64,000 nt of DNA from Anoplopoma fimbria (GCF_027596085.1 NC_072450.1:31339676-31403675), one strand, 5' to 3'. Shown: positions 36,185-47,447, counted from the stretch's first letter. The notes: generated from the letters alone by a model not told the origin. Made by a program: numbers and translations.

Positions 36185-39060
36185 AACAGGCGCTGTACAT
36201 CCCCTCGTATCCCCAAGACATCTTCTCCGTGAGAGCTGCAACTTCGAATGGGGCAACGGTGATCTTCAAGGAAGGAGAAGATGTATTGCAGTACAGAGAC
36301 GGTACGAGCTTCCTCATTCATGAGCATAACAGACTGTTTTATTTGCCTACTGTGCCAGTAAACAATGACTCTGATGATAAATGTATGAGCTGTTATGATA
36401 TTCAGACGTGGCACGAGATTTTCGGGCACTGTAATTTTGATGATGTCATGAAGTTAGAGAATGTTGTGAATGGAATGTCAATCAGGGGTAAAGCGTCCAA
36501 ATCCATGACATGTGAAGTGTGTACTCAGGGCAAGTTCACTCAGAGCAGGAACAGGAAGCCTGATGTGAGGGCCAAATCAGCCTTAGAGCTGGTTCACACT
36601 GACTTGGCAGGCCCCATTGACCCAGAGTCCAAGGAAGGGTATAGGTATGTAGTTTCCTTTACTGATGACTATTCAGGTGCAGTGTTTGTGTACTGTCTAA
36701 AGCACAAGAGTGACACTGTAGAAGCCACAGAGAGGTTTCTAGCCGACACAGCCCCATATGGGAAAGTGAAGTGTATCAGGTCTGACAATGGTACTGAGTT
36801 CACAGGGCAGGGTTACCAAGCCCTACTGCGTAGAAATAGAATCAGACATGAAACATCAGCACCATACTCACCACACCAGAATGGCACCGCAGAGCGTAAC
36901 TGGAGAACCCTTTTTGACATGGCTAGATGTATGCTCTTGGAGAGCCAGTTAGCCAAGGAGCTATGGCCGTATGCGGTCCAGACAGCAGCAGTGGTGAGGA
37001 ATAGATGTTTTAACAACCGCACCAGAGAGACACCTTACTTTATGCTGACAGGAAGGAGACCTAATGTCTCCAGGATGCAGAAGTTTGGTACTGTGTGTTA
37101 CGCCTATAGGCAGGACAGGAAGAAGCTAGAGTCAAGGTCTGACAAAGGCATCTTTGTTGGTTATGATAAGAACAGTCCAGCCTATATGGTCTACTACCCT
37201 GACAGCGGGAAGGTGATGAAGCACAGACTGGTGAGGTTCATGTCCTGTGTTGAGGGACCGCAGACTGATGGCATGTCAGACGATGACAGTGGTGTGCAGT
37301 CTAGCACAACCAAACCTGACCCCGACAAACCCGAGCAGAACGACATCCCAGAGGCTAGGCCAGGTCCAAGCCAGATAGGCCTACAGACAGGTGAGGTCAA
37401 GCCAGAATCCCAGTCTCCACGGAGATACCCTGCTAGAGAGAGGAGGAGGCCAGACTTCTATGGGATAGATAGTGATCAGGTTCAGATCAACATTGATTAT
37501 TGCTACAGGATGGTTTGTAATGTACCTCAGACGTTCAGAGATGCTGTGACTTTATCCAACTCAAGAGAGTGGGTAGATGCAATGGATGAGGAGATGAAGG
37601 CACTGAGGGATAACAAAACATTTACTCTGACCACCTTACCTGTGGGCAAGAAAGCAGTGGGGGGTAGATGGGTGTATACTGTCAAAACCAATGTTGATGG
37701 ATCTGACAAGTACAAGGCCCGCTATGTAGCCAAGGGATACAGTCAACAGATGGGTGTAGACTATGGAGAAACGTTTTCTCCTACTGCTGACCTAACTAGT
37801 GTGAGAGTTTTGATGCAGAAAGCTGCCCAAGAGGATCTGATCCTACATCAGATGGATGTTAAAACTGCCTACCTACATGCACCAATTGATTGTGAGATTT
37901 ACATGGAACAGCCAGAGGGTTATGATGTAAAATCACAGACAAATGAGAAGTTGGTGTGTAGACTAGAGAAGTCACTATATGGGCTTAAACAATCAGGTCG
38001 AAACTGGAACAAAATGTTGCATGACTATCTATGTGAAAACATGTTTGTACAGAACCCAGCCGATTACTGTGTTTATGTTAGAGAAACCGAACATGACAAG
38101 GTGATCATACTGATCTGGGTTGATGACCTGGTTATTGCAGCCAGTGATGAGAGAGCTTTAAAAGCAGTTAAAGAGATGCTTGCTGTTAAGTTCCAGATGA
38201 AAGATTTGGGCAGACTGAAGAATTTTCTTGGTATCACTTTTAACCAGTGTAATGGATGTGTGACCATGTCACAGCAGAGTTATGTTGACAAGCTACTTGA
38301 CAGGTTCGATATGCAGGATTGTAAACCCAGGTCGACACCTTGTGAACTAAAACTGTATTACACTGATGATGATGATAAGCTAGATGACCCCAGAAAGTAC
38401 AGAGAGGCAGTGGGTAGCCTTATCTACCTAACCTCATGCACCAGACCTGATCTGAGTTTTGTTGTAAGCAAACTGTCACAGCATTTCAGTGAGCCGACAG
38501 AAGAGCAGTGGACAACTGTTAAACATGTACTGAAATATTTGAAGGGCACAAATGACAAAATGTTGTGTTACAGAAAATGTGATGGGCTAAGGTTGTTTGC
38601 TTACAGTGATGCAGATTGGGCAGGTGATGCAACTGACCGACGCAGTACAACTGGTTATTGTGTTAGTCTGAGTGAAAATGGTCCTCTGATTTCCTGGAAG
38701 ACTAAGAAGCAGCCAACTGTAGCACTGTCAACTTGTGAGGCAGAGTATATGGCGTTGGCCGCCACCACACAAGAGTGTCTTTACTTATCTCAACTGCTTG
38801 AACATCTTGATGACTGTCTGTATGATGTACCTAAGATTTTTGAAGATAACCAAGGTACAATTGCATTAGCCAAGAATCCAGTAAGCAGACAGCGATGTAA
38901 GCATATTGATATCAAATACCATTTTGTGAGATCAACTGTTAATGACTGTAAAGTATGTTTGGAGTATTGCCCAACAAACCAGATGGTAGCTGACCTGATG
39001 ACAAAACCAGCTACTAAAGCAAAGCTACTGACTTTTTCCATGTTCCTGTTTGGAGTATAG
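36142..39060 (+). CDS. Copia pol: integrase, reverse transcriptase, RNase H
   Basis: The frame is open for 972 codons. It begins at a GTG, not an ATG, so it is expected to be expressed by readthrough from upstream. Residue numbers here count from 36142. The domains in order are: end of protease (ALYIPSYPQDIFSV); an HHCC integrase zinc domain from about residue 91; an integrase core with Asp154 (HTDLAG), Asp215 (SDNGTE) and Glu251 (NGTAERNW), giving DD35E spacing; reverse transcriptase with Asp572 (HQMDVKTAYLHA) and the Asp661-Asp662 pair in WVDD (YVDD is usual); and RNase H starting at about residue 823 (SDADWAGD), with LSTCEAEY and EDNQGT. All catalytic residues look present. The frame ends 93 bp before the 3' LTR. 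Confidence 0.95.
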   Translation: MSGQQQGRCRSATLKQALYIPSYPQDIFSVRAATSNGATVIFKEGEDVLQYRDGTSFLIHEHNRLFYLPTVPVNNDSDDKCMSCYDIQTWHEIFGHCNFDDVMKLENVVNGMSIRGKASKSMTCEVCTQGKFTQSRNRKPDVRAKSALELVHTDLAGPIDPESKEGYRYVVSFTDDYSGAVFVYCLKHKSDTVEATERFLADTAPYGKVKCIRSDNGTEFTGQGYQALLRRNRIRHETSAPYSPHQNGTAERNWRTLFDMARCMLLESQLAKELWPYAVQTAAVVRNRCFNNRTRETPYFMLTGRRPNVSRMQKFGTVCYAYRQDRKKLESRSDKGIFVGYDKNSPAYMVYYPDSGKVMKHRLVRFMSCVEGPQTDGMSDDDSGVQSSTTKPDPDKPEQNDIPEARPGPSQIGLQTGEVKPESQSPRRYPARERRRPDFYGIDSDQVQINIDYCYRMVCNVPQTFRDAVTLSNSREWVDAMDEEMKALRDNKTFTLTTLPVGKKAVGGRWVYTVKTNVDGSDKYKARYVAKGYSQQMGVDYGETFSPTADLTSVRVLMQKAAQEDLILHQMDVKTAYLHAPIDCEIYMEQPEGYDVKSQTNEKLVCRLEKSLYGLKQSGRNWNKMLHDYLCENMFVQNPADYCVYVRETEHDKVIILIWVDDLVIAASDERALKAVKEMLAVKFQMKDLGRLKNFLGITFNQCNGCVTMSQQSYVDKLLDRFDMQDCKPRSTPCELKLYYTDDDDKLDDPRKYREAVGSLIYLTSCTRPDLSFVVSKLSQHFSEPTEEQWTTVKHVLKYLKGTNDKMLCYRKCDGLRLFAYSDADWAGDATDRRSTTGYCVSLSENGPLISWKTKKQPTVALSTCEAEYMALAATTQECLYLSQLLEHLDDCLYDVPKIFEDNQGTIALAKNPVSRQRCKHIDIKYHFVRSTVNDCKVCLEYCPTNQMVADLMTKPATKAKLLTFSMFLFGV

Positions 39061-39144
39061 CCAGTTAAGTTCAGTTGGTTTCCATGTTTGTTTGTTTTTG
39101 TTTTGTTTTGTTTTATGATTTATGCTTGTCAATAATGTGTGATC

Positions 39145-39153
39145 AAGTGGGGG
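39145..39153 (+). other. Polypurine tract of the copia element
   Basis: AAGTGGGGG lies directly before the 3' LTR start TGTTAATTG. It is the expected plus-strand primer site. It contains one T. Confidence 0.85.
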
Positions 39154-39368
39154 TGTTAATTGATGAATTGCCAACTGATTGTGCTCCCAATTCTTGATGA
39201 TTCATTTCAGGTGTGTGTGTCATGTGACTGCCTATATAAGCTGATGCACCTGCACAAAATAAATTGGAGTGTGTGTTTTCTCAGAACTTGAATGCAGTTG
39301 TGTTATTTGTCCTCCCAAGTTGATAGAACGTTTCGTAGGTATATCTAGCAGTCAAGCTCTGTTTAACA
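39154..39368 (+). repeat. 3' LTR of the copia element
   Basis: 215 bp, apparently identical to the 5' LTR and followed directly by the target duplication GCAGA (39369-39373). Confidence 0.95.
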
Positions 39369-39373
39369 GCAGA

Positions 39374-41239
39374 CATGTGCTTCATTATGATGCACTAGCA
39401 AGTGTTGAGCCGGATTCAAGTCTCTGCAACTTGATTTTAATAACTCATGCAAATAAACTGAAACCAATGGGCCGCTCAAAGGTAGGGAAACACATTTAGA
39501 TAACAGCACCACTTGCATGGATTTCCAATAATAAAAAGTTGTTAGCACAAGCTAGCTTTACTTTGTTTGTGGAAAAAAAACCTGATATGTTCATTTAAGT
39601 TTTTTCTTTCATTCACTTACGTAAGTGCCAATCTGGTGGAACCTAATGGCAAAGTATTATGTCACCCCTAAAAAATAAATATAGCAGGCCAGGAAAAAAA
39701 GACTCACAGTTGACCCTCAGTTTAAAAGTGTTTCCATAATAAAGACATCTGAATAATGTCTTCTTCCCAGACCTTTCATATATGATATTGAAGCCAAAGG
39801 ATTTTTTAATTTTTTTTTATTATGAAAGATTTCCCCTGATGGTGGATAGGGCTTGAAATAAAACAAATCATGTTAAAGCTATTCTTAATTGCCAATAAGT
39901 CAAAGAAAATCAACTTTTTTTCGGATGCGGTTGCAACCCTGGATGACAACAACATGCAGCAATTGCTTTAGCTTTCTCAGATGCAGCAAAAAGCATTGCA
40001 TCTTGTCAATTGTTATCCAGGAGCTTTTGGGAGAATTTTCTCCCTATAGAGATATCATGGCCCTGAGCTGAGTTTTATATGATATGAGATATATTTCAGC
40101 AGTCAATCGATGTGGTACAACCCATCTGGGAAGCCGGGCCTGCTCTCTGCTTGTCTTCTGCGCCCGCCTCCTCCTCTTTCTTGTACATTTCCAGGGAACA
40201 GCCATGATGAGAACACTGAAAGGGGGGATTTGTCAATGCATCAGATAAGTTGAAAGGCATCTGAGAGTGAAGTGCAATTACACAGACACCGAGAGGGGGG
40301 AAAACATGTCTCAGAAGTTGCAGTGGGAGAGAAGACAGCGAGGGACTACGCAACTTTTTTTATTCTTTCCGACAGAGTAGAAAAACTACAGCACCACTAT
40401 TTCTCAGCTTATGAATTCCTTATGCAATTGTATTCACTCCTTCTTTGTTCTGTTTGTTTTGTTCATGCAATATGCAAACACCAGGTGTTATTTATAGGGT
40501 GTTGTAAGCGATAATTGTGTAGGATCCTCATTAGAGGTGTTTCACCTGCAGGTATATGCTATCTTCAAAAATAATTGGAGTTTCTAGTATTGAGTAATTC
40601 ACAGTATTATGGCGTGATCCCCAAAGGTTAAAGCTCACTTTGCATTGTTGCACTTGTTTTCCTAACCAGATAATCTCCCACATAACCTCCTCCTGAGCTG
40701 TAAACAGTTTGTTAGTGGGTCAAAGTCACGGAGATGAAAGGGGGGTCGGAGATATGAAAACATCTCAGACCGGGCACGTGACAGTTCGTTTTGAAACATG
40801 TATAGTAGTTACCAGGAACATCCAATGGGAAGTGACACTTGCCTGCAGCGCTCTCCAGGCTCCCTGCACGGTCCGCATCAATCCAAAAAACACAGCCGCT
40901 CTCCAGAGTTTACTGGCAGGAGCAGCAACAGAGGCAAACAAATAGACCACGGAGATCCTGTCCTTGAAAAGAGTCACGTCTCCTTTGATCATTATTAGGG
41001 TGAAGAGATTTTTATCAGGTATGGTTTGACCCTAATTTACCTGAATTCTACAGGAGCTCAGCATGCACTAGAGGCAAATAGACTAAACACAAGCTCACCA
41101 ATTTAACAACATGAAAGCAGCCTGATTAAACATGCTGCACATAACACAAAAACACAACCAAGCACAGAAACAAGTTGCAGATACAGAAAACACAACCAAA
41201 TGAAGTGGACTATCCATCAGAAGTGTTGGAAAATGAGTG
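39374..41239. other. No gene seen
   Basis: AT-rich. The start may be the rest of the family A repeat interrupted by copia. The short open frames have no recognised domain. Confidence 0.45.
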
Positions 41240-41402
41240 TATTTTTTTTTTTCATAATTGGATTGCGTGGTTCAGACATTATTGCAAGAGAGAAGGGGAC
41301 GGCAGGAAGCCAAGGTCCACGGGTCGGAATTGAACCCTTACTGCTGCAGTTAGGGTGCGGCCTTGGTACATGGGGCTCCCGCTCTGCCAGGCGGAACACC
41401 CT
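41240..41402 (-). mobile_element. tRNA-derived SINE (second family)
   Basis: Read on the minus strand, this has a tRNA-like head (CCGCCTGGCAGAGCGGGAGC, then CCCATGTACCAAGGC), a B box (GGTTCAATTCC), then GACCCGTGGACCTTGGCTTC, a pyrimidine-rich body and an A-run at 41242-41252. It matches the layout of a very common fish SINE. No convincing target duplication was found. Confidence 0.7.
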
Positions 41403-41967
41403 TATGTTTTATCCAACTGACTCAAAAGTCATTGGACCCAATGTCAGTTAAATATTTGGTCTCCTTTTCTCCGCGGATCATTTTGTTTTATTACTTTGTA
41501 TTTCCTTTTTCCAGTTCTGATGATAGCCTGCCAAATCTATCTGTAACTGGTCAGAAAGTCTGAAGCATCCAATAACATGTTTTCAAAGAAACAACCCCTG
41601 GTTCAATTTGATGCGGACTAAGACCCCCACTGTCAACAGGAAATGATTGGCTGTTTGATCCAATGTCTGTATATGAGAAGTGGATGTACTCAGTAGTAGG
41701 CTTTGGAACTGCCTCTTTGAAACCTGGAGTTTGACATTTTGGCCTTCACCATCTTGGTTTATGGCCGTCAACACAGTTTTTTTGCAACCAGATGTGACAG
41801 ATGTGTGCAAAACAAGCGAGCACCAATAAAGTAAAACAATAGCAATTCAAGTGACCGTCCGATACAATTGACCAGCATGTATAAAAACAAGTTAAATGTG
41901 TGACATATCACACGACAAGCAGGAGCACTAGGCTCAATCAAATTGTAAAGAAAGAGCAAATAACAAT
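41403..41967. other. No feature seen
   Basis: No recognisable coding or repeat sequence. Confidence 0.5.
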
Positions 41968-42330
41968 AAGATAAGATAAGATAATCCTTCATTAGTCCAG
42001 CAGTGGGGAAATGTATAGGATTACAGCAGCATAGAGGATAGTGCAAACAAGAGACATAGTAAAAAAAACTAGATCAAAACAAGTATTATAAATAAGTACA
42101 TAAGTAATAAAAACAGTAAAAAATATTAAATAAGTTTAAAAAACAGTAAAGAATCCACGATAACTAAAATATTATATATACAGACAGAATATAATAATTA
42201 ATGTATTGCACAGATTGTTTATATTGCACAGATTTTTGGTATTTGTGGTCTACTGGGAGCAAGATATAAACAGAAATTATTTTAGGCAAAAAAATTCTTA
42301 TTGTAGAAATCGTGTTCAGGTGACTGTGTG
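41968..42330 (-). mobile_element. 3' tail of a LINE-like repeat with (TTATC)n end
   Basis: On the minus strand the end reads CCCCACTGCTGGACTAATGA, then AGGATTATC, then a TTATC tandem, preceded by a T-rich untranslated stretch. This is a widespread fish repeat end, probably from an L2-type LINE or a SINE that uses its tail. Only the 3' region is present and there is no coding sequence. Confidence 0.6.
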
Positions 42331-42707
42331 TGTGCGTATGTGTTTGTGTGAATAAAGAAAAAGGGGGAGTCAGTATGAACCAAAGAAGATAGTAAGTTTT
42401 TCTTAGCTTCTCCTCTTCTTCTTTCTTTGTTCTTGCTTGAGTAAGCCGCCTGCAGGCCAGTAGAGGTGCCTGTTCTGTTGCAGGACTGTTACACACCTGT
42501 AATTTTGGTACGGATCAAACTGAAAACTAAGAAAGTCTGGACCAAACAAGGTAAGTGTGAAAGGCCCCAAAGTCATGGAGAAAGTAGCTCCATGTTCTAC
42601 CACCAGGGCAACAACAACGGCTTGTTCGTCTGTTTCCAGTAGCCCCTGCAAACTTTGTTTTCTAACTCACTTTCATCATTTCTGCATTTGGTTGTGTTGT
42701 ATGAGGC
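42331..42707. other. No clear feature
   Basis: GT-rich at 42323-42350. The rest is unassigned sequence up to the LINE at 42708. Confidence 0.5.
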
Positions 42708-42957
42708 TACTGGTCAGGCACCGTCTTATCTTAAGGAACTTATAGTTCCATATTACCCAACTAGAGAGCTGCGCTCAATCAATGCAGGGTTACTTGTGGT
42801 TCCTAGAGTATATAAAAGTAGGATGGGAGCCAGAGCCTTCAGTTATCAGGCTCCTCTTCTGTGGAACCAGGTTCCAGTTTCAGTCCGGGGGGCAGACACA
42901 CTCACCACTTTCAAGAGCAGGTTTAAGACCTTCCTTTTTGATAGCGCTTATAGTTAG
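42708..42957 (+). pseudogene. C-terminal fragment of LINE reverse-transcriptase ORF
   Basis: About 82 codons of in-frame sequence before the stop at 42955-42957. It is the extreme C-terminus, after the catalytic domain, so no RT motif is expected. The open frame extends upstream into unrelated sequence by chance. It is not a functional gene. Confidence 0.8.
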
Positions 42958-43994
42958 GGCTGGTTCAGGTTCGCCTTGGTCCAGCCCCTAGATATGCTGC
43001 TATATGCCTAGACAGCCGGGGGACTACCTAGGATACACTGAGCTCCTCTCTCCTCTTCTCTCCCTCCTTCTCTCCTCTTCGCTCCTCCCTTCCTATGTAT
43101 TAATCTCCTATTTATGCACATTACTGATTTTGCTTCTTCCCCGGAGTTCTTGTGCTTTCTCGCCTCGCAGGTTCCCAGGAATCGGGGTTATATTTGGACT
43201 GTCATCGTGCCACCTACTGAGGCCCTGCTGACACCCACTACTACTACCACTATCATTATTAGTCACATTACTATTATTATTGCCTGTACTATTACGCTTA
43301 TTGACTTGCTTGTACCCTGGAGTCTTTGTGCTTTCTCGCTTCGCAGGCTTCTATAAATCGTGGCTGTACCTGGACCGTGGATGTGCATCCTGCTACGGCC
43401 CTGCTGACACCGACTGCTACCACCATTATTATTATTACTAGTCACATTACTATTACTATTACCTGTACCATTAAGCATTTTAGCTTTACTTCCACCCTGA
43501 AGCCCTTTTGCTTTCTCGTTCTGCAGGTTTCCATGAATCGTTGTGGTACCTGGACCGTAGTCGTGCCTCCTGCTGTGAGCCGACTGACACCCACTGCTAC
43601 TTCGATTATTATTATTAGTCACATTACTATCCCTATTTTCATGGCTATAATTCTACTGTAATAATTGCTGCTGTTATTATAAGTAGTCTTATTATATGAA
43701 TCATTTATGTCATATACATTGAATGTGTTGTATCTCTGTTATGCTGCTCATTCTGTACACATGACATCTATTGCATTCTGTCCATCCTGGGAGAAGGATC
43801 CCTCCTCTGTCGCTCTCCCATAGGTTTCTTCCTTTTTTCTCCCTGTTAAAGGGTTTTTTTTAGGGGAGTTTTTCCTGTGCCGATGTGAGGGAAGGACAGA
43901 GGATGTCGCATGTGCACAGATTGTAAAGCCCTCTGAGGCAAATTTGTAATTTGTGATTCTGGGCTATACAAAATAAACTGAATTGAATTGAATT
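42708..43994 (+). mobile_element. 5'-truncated L2/Rex1-like LINE, copy 1
   Basis: The element begins within the end of the reverse-transcriptase ORF, which terminates at the TAG at 42955-42957. It then has a 3' untranslated region of about 1 kb and ends in AATAAACTGAATTGAATTG-type repeats. The residual protein holds APSYLKELIVPY, LLVVPRV, GARAFSYQAPLLWNQVP and FKTFLFDSAYS, typical of the C-terminus of the CR1/L2/Rex1 group. The untranslated region contains a module repeated three times at 43155, 43331 and 43511 (spacing 176 and 180 bp). It is nearly the same sequence as 50696-52061. Confidence 0.85.
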
Positions 43995-46277
43995 ACAGTG
44001 TGTTACATGCTGCATATGTGTTATTAAGTCAGTGGATTGTGTTTTGTTTAATTGCATGTGTTTAGTAGCAGCGTGTGTTGAGCCACCTTAGAGTTCACTT
44101 TAGAGCAGTCTTTTTGGCAGACTGATGACAAAAGCGTGAAAATGTATTTCAAAAGCGTCTTTGCATCTTGTTTGAATCACAAATTATGACACTGCACTCT
44201 GACATTCTACTGTTAACGCCATTTGCGTGATTTGCGTGTCATTTTGTGGCAGAACCTCTGTCTGAAAACTGGAGGCTTGTGTTGAAACCTCAAAAAAACA
44301 AGAGGGAAGAAGACAAGTGAATGGTCGCATTCCATTACTCTGACTTTCTTCTTTGTGCTATCAGACAAATATAAAAAAAAAACACATACATAATACATTG
44401 GTTTAATGGCCAATCTGTGTGGCAGATGTCCTCTGGAATCCGTCATGTGAGTTTCCAAGTCAAACGTTGCTCTGTGGTGTCCTACTTTCACCCTTCCATC
44501 ATCCCTAACTCTGGGTTCCCTTATTACCAGCAGTCTGTGATAACCGCCACAGTAATGGTTCAGAAATCAGCCTCTTAATTCAGTTGGTTCCAATAATCAC
44601 TCTGCATAGCTAATGTTGAACACGCCAAAGCCATCTGATAATGATCTTATCCGTCCTAGATGTCTTGATGCCGCGGAAAGAGCAGCCCAGTATTGAAGGG
44701 TTTTCACGTCACGCTCATTATATTACGTATTGTCCCAGCCCATCTAAAAGTATGATTATCCTCTTTGCCCTTGTGTTGCGGGAACCATACAAATTATCTT
44801 ATCAGCGTCATCTGATTATCATTGACAGTGGCTGTGATGTAACCCACGCACCCTTAATATGAATTATTCATGTACATTTCTCCGTTTTAGGTATAGAACC
44901 CTTTGCTAAATATTCACATGCGCTGAACAATCAGGAGAAAGTTATTGATCACAATATGTTAGGAGTCTGCACTGCAGTATATGCACTTTGTTTTAATGTA
45001 AAAATAGGGGGTGGGGGGGATATGTTTTCCATAAAATAGACACACAAGCCATGCTGTTTATGCATGGTTATAAGATCAGGTGAAGTATTTTACACAGGAT
45101 GTCTTCAATAGGGGGAAAAAGGAAAAAGTATTAGAAGTGAGAGTGCTTGTGCACACACCACTTGCACTTGTATAATTACAGCACCTACACGCTGCAAGGC
45201 CCTTAACTGTGTTGATACTTGACCACAGTGGAGGCAGTCTGTGATCAGCCAGCTGAGAGGCTCCACCGACCACTCTATATGTTGATGAATACGGCGATAA
45301 AACAGAAACAGCTCCATCAGAAAGGTCCCGTTTCATCCGTTGCCATTTTTTTTTCTCCCGCACATCTCCTATTAAAAATGCGCGCCTGCTGTATGAGCAC
45401 GCCTTCGCCGCCATGCAAAGCGGTGAGCTTTCTCCACAGCCAAAGACTGGAGAACAGGGGCGAGGAGGAGGAGGGGGGGGGGTTCTCAGGCTCAAACAGA
45501 GCTTTACGACTTTCAGCTCATCTGCATCTGCATAATTGTATGCATCTCATGCAGCGTTAGTACACAGTGCCAGCATGGATGATCAGTACTTATCTCCAGA
45601 CTGCACCGTATAGATAAGAGAAATACATGCCGATATAAAGTAATCTTACTTCCTGCTGCTTGTGTCAAATTATTTAGGAGGACTCGCCAGGCCGGGAGCT
45701 TCTGCTGCATGAATGGGCAGATCATTGCGTGATGATATCTCAGGGCCAAGGTCTAATTCTAATTGAAGTGGGGAGTTTATTATTGGTAATAAATATCTGC
45801 ACATGCATGGAGCAACCGTCCTGTTTTTTCACAGATTTATTGATTTTAGTCTTTAATAAAAAAATGATTTGTACATAATAATACTTGTATTCATGCATAA
45901 CATTTTGACAAATGATTATCCATCTTCATGAGACTCAAGGTTTTATTCAAGTTAGATGTTGGCGATGCCATGTAGCTGTAAACCAATGCTAAGTTTGATT
46001 TCAGTCTTTATTAAGTCTAGAACAATGTAGTATAGAAAGACTTTATCATGCGCCAGAGAAATTTATTTTTTTAATAAAATAAATCTTGAGGGTGGAGTCT
46101 GGCACTGGTGCTTAACAACAAAGAAAACGATTTCTGGACGTGCACTTTTTCAATCTCACAGCCAATCAAATGGCTCCCCGGCATTCCCAAATATCTCACT
46201 TGCCCTTTTCTTAAAACCTGTGTGCGCCTGTAGGTTTAGCTACAAAAAATTATATTTGTAGGCCCTGTTGCAGCTAC
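43995..46277. other. No gene; possible conserved block at 44590-44870
   Basis: No coding exon was recognised. The segment 44590-44870 has several GATA-type and ATTA cores (CTGATAATGATC, CTTATCAGCGTCATCTGATT) with mixed GC content and no repeat character, so it is a weak candidate regulatory element. The open frame at 45076-45495 (minus) is proline-rich at one end because of a C/G run near 45470. I do not consider it a gene. Confidence 0.35.
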
Positions 46278-46453
46278 TGTTCTTATTCACACTATAACCA
46301 GATATTTGCAGTAAAAGCTCAACTATAGCACATTCATGCTCATACAATTCAAACAGAATTCATAATGAATAAAAGGCTACCTATTCCTACGTTGGATACA
46401 CTCAGGAGTTTTGCTGCTTTACTTTGTCTGGTGTGACCAACTGAATGTGGGCA
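46278..46453 (+). repeat. Divergent repeat pair, copy 1
   Basis: Aligns with 47448-47625 through TATTCACACTATAACC, AATAAAAG, ATACACTCAGGAG and GTCTGGTGTGACCA. The two copies differ by many substitutions and small indels. See the separate entry for copy 2. Confidence 0.7.
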
Positions 46454-46939
46454 ATGTGGCAATGGTTAAATTGGCTTGCACATTTCTTCCCACTCAAAAT
46501 TTCCTCCAAACCTCCGTGTGTCTGACAGGATGGAGGTTTGGCTACGAAAACATTTTATTTAAAAGTGGGATCTTTCCGAGGAAGAATGAAGGGCTATTTT
46601 ATATAAATGGACATGACTAAGCTTGACTCCATAGCCCACTTGATGACCCTTGGTGCTATTTTTATATGTATAAGAACAAGTATTATAACAGCGACATCAA
46701 TGGCGTAGATATCAGGGATGCAACCGGTGCAGCTGCAGATGATCCCAAAAGCTGACTATTTTTAGAAGAGAGTCTTCTGGGTAATATTCAATGATAATGC
46801 TGAAAGTACTTGAAAATGTGATAAATGCTATATATACCACCTTCCGGCCTTGTGTATGTCACTTATGGTCTCTCTCCGTGGTGCTGATCAGAAGCTGGTG
46901 TTTGAGTTTGTGTGTGTGTGTGTATGTGTGTGTGGGAAC
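46454..46939. other. No feature; GT repeat at 46905-46936
   Basis: A (GT)n-type tract lies at about 46905-46936. Nothing else could be named. Confidence 0.5.
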
Positions 46940-47100
46940 CATAGACGGTATAAAAAAAGAAATGGACTGCGTTTTTTAAGCCTCAACTAGTATTTTAGCC
47001 GTGGCCATCTTAGATTTTGGCCATCGCCGTCTTATTTATTTGAAACCAATAAACGGAAGTAACCATATTTGGACGTCATTTTTTAAGATCTACAACAACA
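46940..47100 (+). repeat. Teleost interspersed repeat (family B fragment)
   Basis: CCATAGACGGTATAAAAAAA, GGCCATCTTAGATTTTGGCC and ACGGAAGTAACC are parts of a common fish repeat also represented at 11035-11180. The copy is partial. Confidence 0.5.
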
Positions 47101-47447
47101 AAGCAAATACAAACCAGTAAACCAGCTCACATCACGACACCCTGATCCTCACGTACCCTCCAGTCACTCCTCGCCAACCTCCTGCCAGGGCCCTGCCTGT
47201 CTGACGGCGCCCTCTTGCCCCCCGGTCTCTGCCTTGGCATTTTTCTGCTCCAGGCGGAGGAGAAGAGTGCTAAGTGCTGATCATCATCATGATACGGATC
47301 AGACTGTCAGAACACTGTGCCTGGTGAGCTGGTTAGCTGCTTATATGTCCTTTTGCAGCTACTGTAGGTGAGTTAATATTCTTTCATTTCCATAAAAATA
47401 CTGAATATATGGTGGCCTTGCACATTGTAAGAAACCAAGTTGGCTGC
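47101..47447. other. GC-richer stretch, no feature named
   Basis: The part at 47130-47290 is noticeably GC-rich and pyrimidine-biased compared with the rest of the window. No open frame or known repeat could be supported. Confidence 0.4.

Larger units (their letters stand above)
34749..39368 (+). mobile_element. Full-length Ty1/copia LTR retrotransposon
   Basis: The 4620-bp element has two 215-bp LTRs that look identical. It is flanked by a perfect 5-bp target duplication, GCAGA (34744-34748 and 39369-39373). It carries a primer-binding site, a gag frame, a CCHC zinc knuckle, a DTG protease, an integrase, a reverse transcriptase, RNase H and a polypurine tract, all on the plus strand. Integrase before reverse transcriptase is the diagnostic Ty1/copia order. 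LTR identity implies a very recent insertion. The reading frame changes twice between gag and pol, so this copy may be defective. Copia elements are a minor class in fish genomes. Confidence 0.97.

Noticed and set aside
41330..41402. Possible tRNA gene on the minus strand
   Set aside because: It is the tRNA-like head of a SINE with body and A-tail. The cloverleaf is incomplete.
42782..42991. Frames starting MQGYLWFLEYI here and at 50853
   Set aside because: These are alternative-frame shadows of the LINE reverse-transcriptase C-terminus.
43263..43622. Open frames on both strands rich in Asn/Thr/Ile, also near 51158-51665
   Set aside because: They arise from the ATT/ACT-rich modules in the LINE 3' untranslated region.
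45076..45495. 139-codon minus-strand frame with a proline-rich start
   Set aside because: The proline run comes from a G/C homopolymer tract, and the frame overlaps other chance frames on both strands.
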